Source of the DNA: Hymenolepis diminuta
Taxonomy: Eukaryota > Platyhelminthes > Cestoda > Cyclophyllidea > Hymenolepididae
Direction: 5' to 3'
Assembly: GCA_900708905.1 (NCBI GenBank)
Contig: CAADRB010000060.1
Coordinates: forward strand, 231,450-295,449
Length of the DNA: 64,000 bases
This document shows positions 1 to 11,364 of the stretch, one piece after another; within the stretch, counting starts at the first letter, position 1; each line of letters opens with the position of its first letter. The translations under genes were made by a program, and so were the position numbers. The notes beneath the pieces were generated by a model, which was given only the letters and a program-made list of their open reading frames with translations, ran no database searches and was not told the origin of the DNA.

Positions 1-1235
1 AAAGTTCCCCAAGTTCTCCCTCTTAAATTCTTCGGAATCATCAAGTAATAGCATGAACTAGAATTCTTATAACAATCGTGGTGAAGACAAATAAATATCG
101 ACAAGAAAATTTTCTGTTTAACTCTTCAGTTGGGCTAAAGCAACCAATAACTTCTATTCCCGTTTTTCACCGCACAAATTCCCATCTCTGGAGAATCTGA
201 ACAGAACAATGAGATGCAGTGCTTCTAACTGTTTGTGAATAATCACTGAAAAGAAAGCAGCTATTTTATATAGTTGACGAGATCACTACTCCTAGAGTGC
301 AACGATGAAAAGGACGTCTAATGTACTATTTCCAGTTACTTTAAGCTTTATAAAAGACGAAGGGGAGTTGAAACGTCAAATATCATAAGTCATCATTGTC
401 GACATTTGATTCATTGCGAGTCTCTTCAAAGGATCATTTGAAAGAATAGAAGCACATGCTTTCTGAACTGAGTAAAGAATTTAATATAACTATAAAAATT
501 AAGATAAGCCAAAACAAAACGCTTATCTTTGTTAACCGAAGTGGAAAAGTTGGGCCATTCGTTTATATCCCAGACTACAGGTGACTCAGACTTGAGTGAT
601 ATGGTTATGACAGGATGACACTTTTAAGTCAAACAAAGGCATTATTATTATAGGAGTAAAAGTTATCTTCATATTGTTAACGTTGAGAGATCAAAACACT
701 GCCAAACAGTTTTAGTTCCAAATTCTTGTCAGAATTGTCAGAACGTCAGGAACGAGTGCGCCATCGTCTGCATTTGGATAATGGGTAGCGTAAAGACAGC
801 ATACAGGAATTGCTCATCCCGAGACAAAGCATAAACACAGTGATTATGACCTTTATTTTGTCGGTTTCCTATCATAACCCTCTGATGATGATCCAACACA
901 TTCACCCAGCACCTAAATGTTATAATGAAAACTTTTATGACTCTGTGATCCACGTGATAGTTTCACGATTTCTCTGCATGACCTTAATCCAAGTTAAATG
1001 CACAAATATTACAAAAATTACTTAGGACTACTTTTAAGGGCATGCTATTCAAGAGGTAATGGTTATTAATATTATATCTCCGTTGACTAATAAAATATTA
1101 CGCATTCTACTATTTGGACCAGTAAATGTATGACAAAAGCAGAGGGAAAATATTGTTGGGAAAGGGTAGGGATGTTTGGTTCATGACATTTGGAATAAAT
1201 TTTTCTTCTCTTCTCATCCCGAATAACATTTGTTG
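1..1235. other. No gene recognised
   Basis: AT-rich sequence. No open frame or splice-bounded exon here reads like protein. It may be 5' flank or intron of the candidate gene that starts near 1236. Confidence 0.5.
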
Positions 1236-4200
1236 ATGCTTTTAACAAATGACCGATCTAATGTAAGCTTTGAAGATGATATTGAGGTACGTTGCATTTC
1301 AATGATCCTTGTCTTTTATAAGACTTGAAACGATCGAAACTTGAGCAGTCGAAGTCCTCGTTGATCACAACACCTTAAGAAAAGTGATTCTATAGGCGGT
1401 ATATGAGCAGTGCTTTACTTTCCGTTAAAATAAGAACATAGTTCCTGAATCCAGACTTCGCTGTTTTCGCTCAGATTCATTTGATGAGGGATTTTACACT
1501 ATTATAGACAGAAATTGATGTCGTTAGCTGATTTAATCATGACGGTCCGATCAAACCAGCGACTCTCATGGCGTCCTGATAGATCTGCCTTATCCATGGA
1601 AATGTTGTAGCTTTCGTTTTAGTTCTTCTGGATATCCGATGATTCAAAAGAGATTTTAGTGTAAGATACGTAGAATATTTTCATAGCAGCTAACAAAGGC
1701 GAAGTCATCGTTGAAGCTTAACTGCGGGATTTCCCAGGGGAATCTACTGAATCTGCGAGAGCATAATTCTAAGATTGGTCTTCTCATAGGAAAGAATTAT
1801 GTTCGTATTTCCTGCGTTCTTATTACTATTATGGAAAGGTCAAAATAGAGAACTGGTTCAACGAAGATCTGGAGGTCATTACTATGATTTACAATAAGTT
1901 GTATGTTGAAGCTTACGGAATATTTAAGAACAAAAGATAGGAGTATAAGATAAGTGGCCACAATTGTAGAAAAATTCCTCTTTTCATCATTTATGCGGCT
2001 AGCCTGACCGTTTTCTTTCTCATAGATGACTATCCTCACAACGTATTCTTTTATTTTCCCTGAGATATTAATGACATTTTCATACTACTCTATTAAATAC
2101 CCACAGACTTCAAGTAAAATATTTTCAGATTGTCTGAAGGGCTAGTTCACATAATTCGTTATGGGAATCGGTGGGATGAGTGTGCACGTCCAAGAAGACG
2201 CAGGTCACGAGATCTATGCCCATCGGCGCACATCCAGTGATATGGGTAGCCAACCCCAATGGTTAATTTCAGACAGCAAGGAAATGGTAAAATGCGAGCT
2301 TCTCAGAAGATCATCAACAGGACAACTGTTCCCTTTCTAAGTCAAGTGTTGTGAATACTTATTCTAAAAAGATGAGCGTTTCTTTCCATCCTTGTCTTGA
2401 TTTTTATAATTATATTAAACTATTTTAATGCATGCCTGAAACATGTTATTTTTATGTCTTTGTAACAAATCAAATTAACTGACGAAAGTAAGAATCTTTG
2501 GAGAAAACCTTTTGTCAAATGCATTGACAAATCAGAATTTTTGTACTCATTCTTGATATCATAATGAATACTGCACAGATTTGCAGATTTTCGAACAAAC
2601 TGAGGTTCATTCTATGGGATTTAGTATTTTACTTCTTCACTACTCACTTCATCGACGGATTAAATAACATTTTCTTTGTTTCATTTTATAGAAAATTTGT
2701 TGGAAACCATCCAAAGCTGAAAGTCCTTGAACTTCACAATTTGCCATTTGAATTTGTCGCCCGATTTTCTGAAAATTGTTCTCACACTTACATTAGTATT
2801 TCATGATGATAGTTGACCTCGTACCTCAAGGATATACTCATATACAACAATTATGCACTCCTGTCTTTCCTTACTTAAATGACAATATTATTATCAGTAA
2901 GTCCACCAAAATAAACGGTTGCATCCAAAAACACGATCTGGACACAAGATGCCAGGTTTTCAACAACAATTACCGAAAAAAAGAGAAGCAGATTATGGAA
3001 TTAGGGAAATTCTCCATTTAAAGCCAACTATTTCCGCATAGGCCAAGTAATGAATGGCGTCCCTCTGGCTGTAGAGCCTTCACAACTCGGGCATTTAGGG
3101 TTGTTCCATAAAGATAAAGCTCGGCCTAAATATCACCCGGGTGAGGGTTGCAGATATTAGTTACCAACAGCGAAGGTTTGAGTTCTTTATTCGTATTTTC
3201 GATAAATCGTATTTAATAAGAAGTATGGATGTATGCTTACGTTGTGTCTCATTTAATCAACATATACAAAGTTATAATGTGAATTATTTAATAGTTCGAC
3301 TTTGTTATAGCAAATAAATGGATTCAGTCGATAATTCACCCCAGGTCGGGCTACAAACATTCATATCAGATCAATAAAATCGGAATTGTTTCGCCTTCAC
3401 ACACCAATAAAGTGTGTTGGCAAATTAAATTCGGATTAGTAGATCGACTTAACTCCCAATCCCGTATAGGAAAGCATTTGCCAACACGCACCTTAGAAAA
3501 AGAGGCACCATCGTAGCGTCTCTCTGGTGAGGCAATCGATTTCTCTATAAGTCAGTCTTATCCAGGAAGTTCCGATAGGAATCAAACTTATAGCATCTGA
3601 CTTAGCGGACGAGCATGTTAACTGCAGCGTCACTAATGCACTGGCAAATCGAAATTTTAAATACCAATAAAAGTTTCTTTGATAATTTTACTAAAAGTTA
3701 TTATTTCGAGAAAAGTATCAGCCTTTAATTGCTTATATATTTCAATATTACGTGGTTATACGAATTGGTTGTGTTTTCAGCCACTTATTATAAATACCAT
3801 TTGATTATCACAGTTTTCTTCGATAGACGTGTTAATACAAACAGACAAACCCTGATCCGTAGAACGTCCTAATTTTAAAGACATTCGAAGGTCCCTCCCC
3901 TGGAATAGTGTTAAATAGTTAAATGGGAATAAGACTGCTACTGCTGCAAGACTGTCGTCAATTGAAGTTGATATTGCCAGTATTAGTCAGTCTTTGATGT
4001 GTAGCAGTGAAATTGTGATCTAGTGAGAAGGGTAAAAAGTGGACAAAGGGATTAACTTGCTTGTAGTTACAGAAGTTCCATATCCGACGCAGGTCCGAGA
4101 ACACTCAACTCTATGTTGTCACGCCACTACTTAAGGTGAGTGATAGCAATAACCTTCAAGAATAGGTTTCAGGGTTACATATATTATATAATTTTAGAGA

Positions 4201-7200
4201 AACGGTTTTAACAGTATGTGTAGTATTGTAGATCTTTGTCCTTGAAACTAAACTACAATGCTTTTGACGTCACTTTGTGCATTAGACCTTCTTTTAAGCA
4301 TTTAGAAGAATTCCGTTCGGTTAAGGCGCAAGATTCACAGATACTTGTTCTTAAGATCAGTGTTGTTAATTTATTTGTATTTTAATAATCATGCATTTCA
4401 AAGACCCATATTCGTTCAAAAGCGTGAGAAGTCATGCATCCGAATCCGCTAATTTGATAAAAAAATTAAGGAAACGGAGAAATGACCATATTTGCGGCTA
4501 TCTTATAGTTAGAACACGGGAAATGTACCAAAACGGCTCTTTGTTCATGAGTTATTCCTTGAAACACCATAAAAGAGACGCCTTGATATCACTTTTGACC
4601 TTAACTGAATAGATTTATTCAGTTACTGACTTAGGATATTATGAAACTCGAAAATAAGGGATTAGGGTGATCTTGATCATTCGGGATCTTTTTTGGGTTA
4701 GTAATTAGCTATTACTGGGGCAACCCCGAAGTAGTTGGCAATTTTAATTTGGGTGCCGCAAAAATAAGGATGGCATTAACCTATATGATTTTAATAATAC
4801 AGAACTCACCAGAATTCGTCTCAGTTTCAATCAAATGAGAATACTTCTCCTTTGTGGTTTTTAGATACTTGGCAAGGGAATTGAAAAGATCTTATTAAAC
4901 ACGTTAAAAAGCTGCCTAAACCAGTTTGATCATCTCTCGAGTGCGGGCATTGGGGAACGGTGACAAGTTTGACTTAGGTTTACTGGATGTAAGTTCGATT
5001 ACTTCCATTTCAAATATTTGGCTAATACTATTTAACGTCACTCCCTGGATCTTTCAGATCGTGTTAGATTTGATGGAATCAAGTATTGTTACATCAGACA
5101 TTAAAAGTTCTAACACTGAAACGCTGCCACTTTCATTAGAAATGATAATGAACTGCTGAAATTGAGAACCGAGTTCCTCCAAAGGATACTAAAGAGTATT
5201 CTCAATTTCATGGAAAGGACCATATCGGAGATACCCGAGCCTGCAGTTGCATTGAAACATTGATAAATCTTCTCAAAATATGAAACTTTGTAAGTTTTTA
5301 TATTCTCCATACTCTGTTTTCCATTCTCTTATAGACTTTTGGCTACAAAAAATGCTCTGAATGAATTATTAAAAGATCTTTATATGATAGCACCTTACGT
5401 CAAATCGATTCATCATTATTTATTGCTCTTTCGAAGAAAGTAATACATGTTTAAAAATTATTCTTTAAATACATCAATCAATCATGAATTTATTTCAAAT
5501 GTAATTTCTTTTTCTTTAACAGATTTCAAAAAGTGATTGGAAGAAAATGAGAAGAAGTGTTTTCCACGTTGGAAAATTAGTGAAATCCTTCGCTGAAGCG
5601 TTTCTATCTCCCAGTGACGAGTCATATCACAGAACTGAAGGAGTTGATCCAGTTTTATTCATATTAAGCAGATATGATGAAATAAAACACTTAATTGATC
5701 CACTTGCTCACACATCCAATACGATCGCCAACGATAACTATAAGGTCGGTTTAAAATTCCTAAATAAAGATGATTAACCAGCTTTATGAAGAATTTTTGA
5801 GGTAAGTTAAGTAAGTTTGGGATTTAATAATAATTAGTAAGTGATTCGGGTTTATCTTATATGAACTGAATGAATTTAGAAAAGGATTTTCACCTCTCAA
5901 ATGAAAATCCTTTGAAAATAATTGCAAGTAAATTAATCTTTTGCATTTGTATATTTTATTCATTACTACCATACAATTAAACTTAAATTTTGTGATAGAC
6001 AACAATTGATGGAACAGCAGTTAGTGTATCCTTCATGGTTAACTGTACTAACTTGAATTAACCATGATGGTTAGTCATCCGCACCACTAGATAGGCATCG
6101 ATGAGAATTGATCTCCTGGTTTCCGACTAAGCAGACTTGCACGTGGAAAACGGGTTAGGTAGATAATCTAGACACATATTCAAGACGACATATTTCAAAT
6201 GGAGTCCACCATGTGGTGTAGCACAAATAGTCTAGATGCCCAGATATTTTTTAACAAGCCGAAATTTAATTAAAGACATACTAAGATTAGAAAAACCAGG
6301 AACAGAGAGTGCAAAATTTCGCTGTCCGTGGTTTTAAAATTTAGGAGGAAATAGCCACACATTCCTTGGGTGATGAGAAAACACTCATTCCATCCATTCA
6401 ATAACCTGAATATCATTTATTTTATTTAAGTAAGAGTAGGAACTTGTTTGACCTTCTACCCAACTTAGATATATATAACAAGGAAGTAAGTACAAGAAGG
6501 GTTTGAACTGTAATTCGTATATCATATATAACAGGAAATTAATAATATAACGACAAGGACCCAAGAGAATATTTTGGTGTTTCCATAAGTTGCTAGTTTC
6601 AAATATCAATCGAACCTTCTATTTCAAATGTAAATGCTAACGCTATCGACCAATTTTAGTTTTTGAAGTTAAGTTCCTACTTAAATTACCTAGCAAAATA
6701 TTTACCTTCATCAGAAATAAAAATTAATCTGCGGAAAAAATTAGAAATAAAAATATTCAATATGTTTGTGACTTTGTAAGACCTGTTGCTCCTGTTTCAT
6801 GTTTCTCCTCGAACTCATTACGTATTACGCGCCTACTGACTCATACCTCTGCCCTAATTGTCGACTGCTTCCCAACAAAGAAAGAATTCAAAATCTTTCA
6901 AAAGCCTTATCACACCTCCTTTCGTTTGTTTCTTATAATCCAGGTTGTCTTCGTTCAATACGAATGCTTTTCCTTTTCCTCCACTTCCTCTTTCTACTCT
7001 CTTTTTTCGTCTCTTCTTCCATTCTAGTTGTCCAGTAAACCTTCGGCTCTCCTAACTATACATTTGAGTTAAATGGGTTGGAATGCTGTACCTTTGGTTT
7101 TTGGCAGTCTCAAATGATGTGTGTCAGTTATCGTACAAACTTTTTGCCTATTAGTGCTAAAACATTATTAAGTAGAATACTATATAAAGTGCTTTTACTT

Positions 7201-8333
7201 TTCCGCTTCAAAATTATATTCTTTGATAAATCATCGGTCTTCAGTCCCAGATTTTTATGCTTTCCACAAGACAGAATATTTCAGAATGAGGCTTCAGTCA
7301 TTTTCTAAAATGCCCTGAAATTCAGTACTGCGTTTGTTGACAGTTTTGACAACTTTTGATTGGATTACCCAAGTGGCCCTTCGAAGAACTTTATATATTT
7401 CCTTTGCATTCCAGAATCAAGAAACAGAATTTAGGCATTTTCTGTTTAAGTAGAAGCTCCTATTCTAAACTAGAATAAAATATTTTACTTAAAGATACTC
7501 TTGATTTTAAATAAGCAAACGATATTCTTAAATACGGAGTCAAACATATACACTGGATTTCTAACGAATAAGAAACTACTTTATGTTAGGTACATTAAAG
7601 TGATCCCAAAGCTATCGAAACTCATTCGTTGATCACTTATACATCCATACATTGTCATGGATGTGATTTACTGCTTCCAAATGACTTCTTACTGTTTGAA
7701 GTATTAATATTTGTATTGTGGTGACAAGATAAACCTCATCATTCAATTCAAAATGAGACATTTTGCGGAAATGTTTTAAGGGAAATACAAGTGATCCTTG
7801 TTAAGTTCTAGACACCTTTGAATTATAGTGGATTGTTAAATTTTTAATCTTTCTGAATGACTTCGGTTTTAAAGTTAGTCAATATATATTTTGTTGTTAT
7901 CATTTTCCATGGCACAATAAAAAACCTCCACAGGATTTAATCATGATAAGAGTTAGGATAATTGAAATAACAAACGTGTACAATAAGGTACGAAGTGGGG
8001 AAGAGATCATCAATAAGAAGTTAATTGAATCAGGACATCCCAAGACATACCTACTTTCGTTCGAAAGCATTGAGCTGCCTATGTTTTCAAAAGGAGAAAG
8101 TTCACTTTATATTGCCACCATATTCAGTCTTCTTCATTTGGTCACAAGATTCATTTGTGAGATGACGTATATTATAGAATACCGTCAAAACAAAGCTCAA
8201 AGTTGCGGAGTTACTATTTTGTCTACAGGTGACCAATTTCCATAGATTATCTCTAAGTCGCCCATCATCCTTCTTGAAACGTGGACGTACATCGTATTTG
8301 AGACATAAACTGTTATCAGCCTCGATAATCTGA
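1236..8333 (+). CDS. Candidate multi-exon gene of unknown function (exon set incomplete)
   Basis: I do not recognise this protein. Candidate exons: 1236-1286 (starts ATG, ends ...SFEDDIE before a GTACGT donor); 2129-2236 (after a clean ATTTTCAG acceptor; basic stretch RPRRRRSRD); 2692-2795 (leucine-rich-repeat-like PKLKVLELHNLPF); 4073-4135 (63 bp, GTGAGT donor); from 5140 (after CTTTCATTAG; helical LLKLRTEFLQRILKSILNF); 5523-5744 (74 codons in phase 0; acceptor TTTCTTTAACAG); 7934-7987 (18 codons); and terminal exon 8229-8333 (35 codons to TGA, acceptor TTTTGTCTACAG). The last three join in one phase. An AATAAA lies 39 bp past the stop. Weak points: the donor at 5744 is GTCGGT, the donor after 5140 is unclear, and the first and second exons do not join in phase, so exons are missing. 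Seen: splice sites and open frames. Inferred: that they form one gene. Confidence 0.35.
1530..1610 (+). repeat. Diverged dispersed repeat, copy 1 (pair with 27272-27350)
   Basis: Shares an ungapped-looking core with 27272-27350: both carry ATGACGG, then a GATCAAACC/GGTCAGACC step, a TGGCG/GGGCG step, CTTGAT-like sequence and a CCTTA.CCATG end. Identity is moderate, so the copies are old. Family unknown. Confidence 0.45.
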
Positions 8334-8371
8334 AGATAACCTGCGTTTATATATAAAGTTTTTGTTTAATT

Positions 8372-8377
8372 AATAAA
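8372..8377 (+). terminator. Candidate poly(A) signal AATAAA
   Basis: AATAAA lies 39 bp downstream of the TGA that ends the candidate terminal exon 8229-8333. The distance is normal for a short animal 3' UTR and supports that exon being real. Confidence 0.45.
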
Positions 8378-9861
8378 GAGTCTCGGAGCAACTACACTGT
8401 CTCATCCTTCTCTTTCTGGTAAGAGTCAACTGTAGTCTAACGGTATCTGGTAGATAGATAAATCACAACAGCAAAACTAACACTTCCGTGCAATACTGCA
8501 GCAAGGAAGAAGCTTATTTTACAAAAAGATATATATTCATAACCTATTCATAACTAGTTGGTCCGTTGATTTATTTCCGTCTTTGGTCACGCCACCCCAA
8601 CTTATTTGTATCTTTTTAGAAGCAAGAGCGAGTAGATGAGCAGTGTCTACTACGAACCATTTTAAATGTAGCAGTTCGATAGAATCCTTCAGTCTTGTAT
8701 AATCTTAGATGTAGCAAAGATTGTCAACAACAACTTCACTTCTGACAGGTTAGACCAATACCTCAAGTAGCGCCTTCTGGGTTATTTGAGAGGAAACAGT
8801 GATTCAAAATGAAAATTTTATGAAATAATTTTACTAATTTTGTTTGCCTCGAGGAGTTTTAGAATACTATAAAAATTTATAATTAATTTAAAATTATATG
8901 TGCTTAAAATAATATTTATTGCAAGATGCGTGTTTTCGATGACTTCCAATTACAACCTCGTTTCGGAAACTGATCTGTAGTCGTAAAGAACGGGAACTCA
9001 TTCTTCACTACGAGTTTTTTTCTAAAAGTTATCCCTTCAAACTCTAAGACCCTTTGTAATGTTCTCCGACTATTAATGTATTCTATTTTTTATTTACAGC
9101 AAGATAAACTGTTTAAATATTTTTCATTGCGAGAAAGCCTCTGAACACAGAGATCAGTAAATTAACACAATATATGTTAGCATAAGAGGATTGAGAAGAA
9201 ATTGAAATCTTAAGTCTTATCACTGAATTCAGATTAAACACTTTCATTCCTTCTTTCTAACATTCAAATTTCTAAAGTTATTCATGTTTCGCCCCCTGTT
9301 TACTGAGTAAATTTATTTTCGCAGATGGAGAAGGGAACACTTGTTGAATCGGAAAAGAATGCAGTTTGTTTATTAATACAGTTAAACTAATGCTTATAAC
9401 AGTAAAGTAGTGTCATAAAAATACATCAGGAAGTTCTTAAATCGGTCTGAATAGGAAATCGACGGTCCTGTCTTCATCTAAACATACCTCACTCGATCTG
9501 CTACTCTGCATGCTTTGATGTTTCATCTTTTACTACCAATTAATTTTACTATCGAAGTTAATTTGCTTCATTTGAACAAACTGCTTTTGTTCAAAGAAAT
9601 GTACTACAGCCACGTTGATTCACTACAACCCCTCATCTTTTGAATCCTACTTTTCTCAAGGTGGGATATATAGACAGGCAGCTGCCTAGACAGGTACATC
9701 ACCTCATTGGTTAAAGTGGTTTACAGCCTGCATATAACCAACCCTGGGCTAATTGAAAGCTAGGCCGTTGGGCTAGCCAATCATGATTGCTAAATATCTA
9801 TGCTCATCTGTGCGCCTCCTGTTTCACTCGAGATAACATTTCTCCAAACGGATCGCACGGG
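8378..9861. other. 5' flank of the chloride channel gene
   Basis: No coding exon seen. A TATATA stretch at about 9666-9672 lies roughly 190 bp before the channel ATG and could serve as a TATA element. This is a weak inference in AT-rich DNA. Confidence 0.35.
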
Positions 9862-11364
9862 ATGTACTGTGCTGGACAGTTTTTTCATTGTTGGCTTTTG
9901 TTATTATTTACTTTTCACTTAAAATGTTCAAAAGGACAGCTGGAGGGTGGATTTGGCGTTTTTCCGTTCACTGAGACGGGCCTAGTTGAACCTGAACACG
10001 AGACCCTAAATCGACGTGATGAGACATACAATACAGGTCAGGGTTACGGAGCTGATCTTGGTCTTCAGACTGATGCTCAAGTGGTCACTCAACGTGATAG
10101 GCTAGTGAATATGCTCTTTAAAACTTACAGAACTAACGAGAGGCCTACAGAAAAACTAGATATTCCTACAGAGGTGTCTGTTAATATAAAAGTTTTGGCT
10201 ATTTTCTCTGTCGATGTACGGACCATGGATTACTATATCGATGCCCTCCTTCGACAAACCTGGGTTGACCCAAGGTTGGCTTGGGATCATGATGAAGATT
10301 TTAAAAACTACACTCAACCCCTCGTTTCTCCGACACTTAAGGACAATATCTGGATCCCTGATTTATTCTTTCGGAACGGGAAAGACGGTTACCTCCATAA
10401 AATGACTCTTCCAAACTTTCTTCTCCGTGTTCATCCAAATGGAGAGGTTCTCTACAGTCAGAAGATCACAATGAGATTCTCGTGTCAGATGGATCTAGCA
10501 ACTTTTCCTATGGATACACAATACTGTCATATGAATATCGGCAGCTATGGATACACTCTGAGTGAACTTAAATTTTTTTGGAGAGAGAAGGAACCTGTTG
10601 AACTGCAAAACAATCTGCAGCTCTCTGAATTCAATACTCCAACGAATTTCACTACCCTCGATTGTACTGCTCAATCCTCTACAGCTACTGGAAACTACAC
10701 CTGTTTGATAGCTGAATTCTCCTTGAAACGTCAGTTGGGAAGTTACCTAGTTACCACTTACATACCAAATATCCTCATCATCATGGTTTCGTGGTTGAGT
10801 TTCTATGTTTCCGTGGATGCTGCTCCGGCACGGGTGCCATTAGGACTTCTTAGTCTTCTGGGTTTGCTAACTCAAGCATCTTCTATAACGGGGAATCTCC
10901 CTCGTGTGTCTTATATTAAGGCCATTGATTTGTGGCTGATTTTCTCGATTATATTTGTGATTGGCGTTTTGGTAGAATATGCTATTGCAATAACGATGCT
11001 TCGGCAGAAGAAAAAGGAAACCTGGAGAGGTGATGTTGAAACGATTGTGAAGGAAGAGTTGACCCGTTGGTTAGCAGCTTGTGAGCAAGGTCAAATGGCG
11101 AGTATTCAAGGCTCAGGTGGTATGCGAGGTGACCAGGCGTTTATCCAACAACAGTTGGCGTATTTCAATGACCTTGATGCCTTCTTGACTCAATCGGTGG
11201 TTGAAGAGGCTCGGGCAAAGAAAGGACCAGGAGGGAAGAAGAATAGAATTCCTGTCGCAACTGAATCGGAAATCGATGCATATAGTCGATTCCTGTTCCC
11301 AACTTGCTATATAATGTATAATATTTTCTATTGGACTTATTATCTCGCTATTGTAAAGAAGTGA
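9862..11364 (+). CDS. GluCl: Glutamate-gated chloride channel-type Cys-loop receptor subunit (single exon)
   Basis: A 500-residue pentameric ligand-gated anion channel subunit of the GluCl/glycine receptor branch, expected in neuronal or muscle plasma membrane. I chose the first ATG (9862), which puts a hydrophobic signal peptide at residues 1-25; the frame is open further upstream without an ATG. The N-terminal ligand domain has loop-D LLRQTWVDPRL, the Cys-loop (Cys208-Cys222, 13 residues between) and the second cysteine pair typical of GluCl/GlyR (Cys268, Cys281 in NYTCL). M1 is about 294-316, M2 starts at PAR (322-324, the anion-selectivity motif), M3 is about 354-376, and M4 about 476-497 close to the C-terminus. 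Potential N-glycosylation sites include NYT and NFT. Odd points: no intron in the whole reading frame, and an M2 with Leu at 6' (residue 330), where Thr is near-universal, plus Gly at 10' and Leu at 12'. M3 has Ile360 where ivermectin-sensitive nematode GluCls have Gly. The ligand could be another transmitter; glutamate is inferred from the family. Confidence 0.93.
   Translation: MYCAGQFFHCWLLLLFTFHLKCSKGQLEGGFGVFPFTETGLVEPEHETLNRRDETYNTGQGYGADLGLQTDAQVVTQRDRLVNMLFKTYRTNERPTEKLDIPTEVSVNIKVLAIFSVDVRTMDYYIDALLRQTWVDPRLAWDHDEDFKNYTQPLVSPTLKDNIWIPDLFFRNGKDGYLHKMTLPNFLLRVHPNGEVLYSQKITMRFSCQMDLATFPMDTQYCHMNIGSYGYTLSELKFFWREKEPVELQNNLQLSEFNTPTNFTTLDCTAQSSTATGNYTCLIAEFSLKRQLGSYLVTTYIPNILIIMVSWLSFYVSVDAAPARVPLGLLSLLGLLTQASSITGNLPRVSYIKAIDLWLIFSIIFVIGVLVEYAIAITMLRQKKKETWRGDVETIVKEELTRWLAACEQGQMASIQGSGGMRGDQAFIQQQLAYFNDLDAFLTQSVVEEARAKKGPGGKKNRIPVATESEIDAYSRFLFPTCYIMYNIFYWTYYLAIVKK

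Noticed and set aside
3060..3180. Possible similarity to 61300-61400 (GAGGGTT steps)
   Set aside because: Only short disconnected matches; not better than chance for such sequence.
9787..9861. Upstream extension of the chloride channel frame
   Set aside because: It has no ATG, and the ATG at 9862 directly precedes a good signal peptide; the extension could only be coding as part of an unseen 5' exon.
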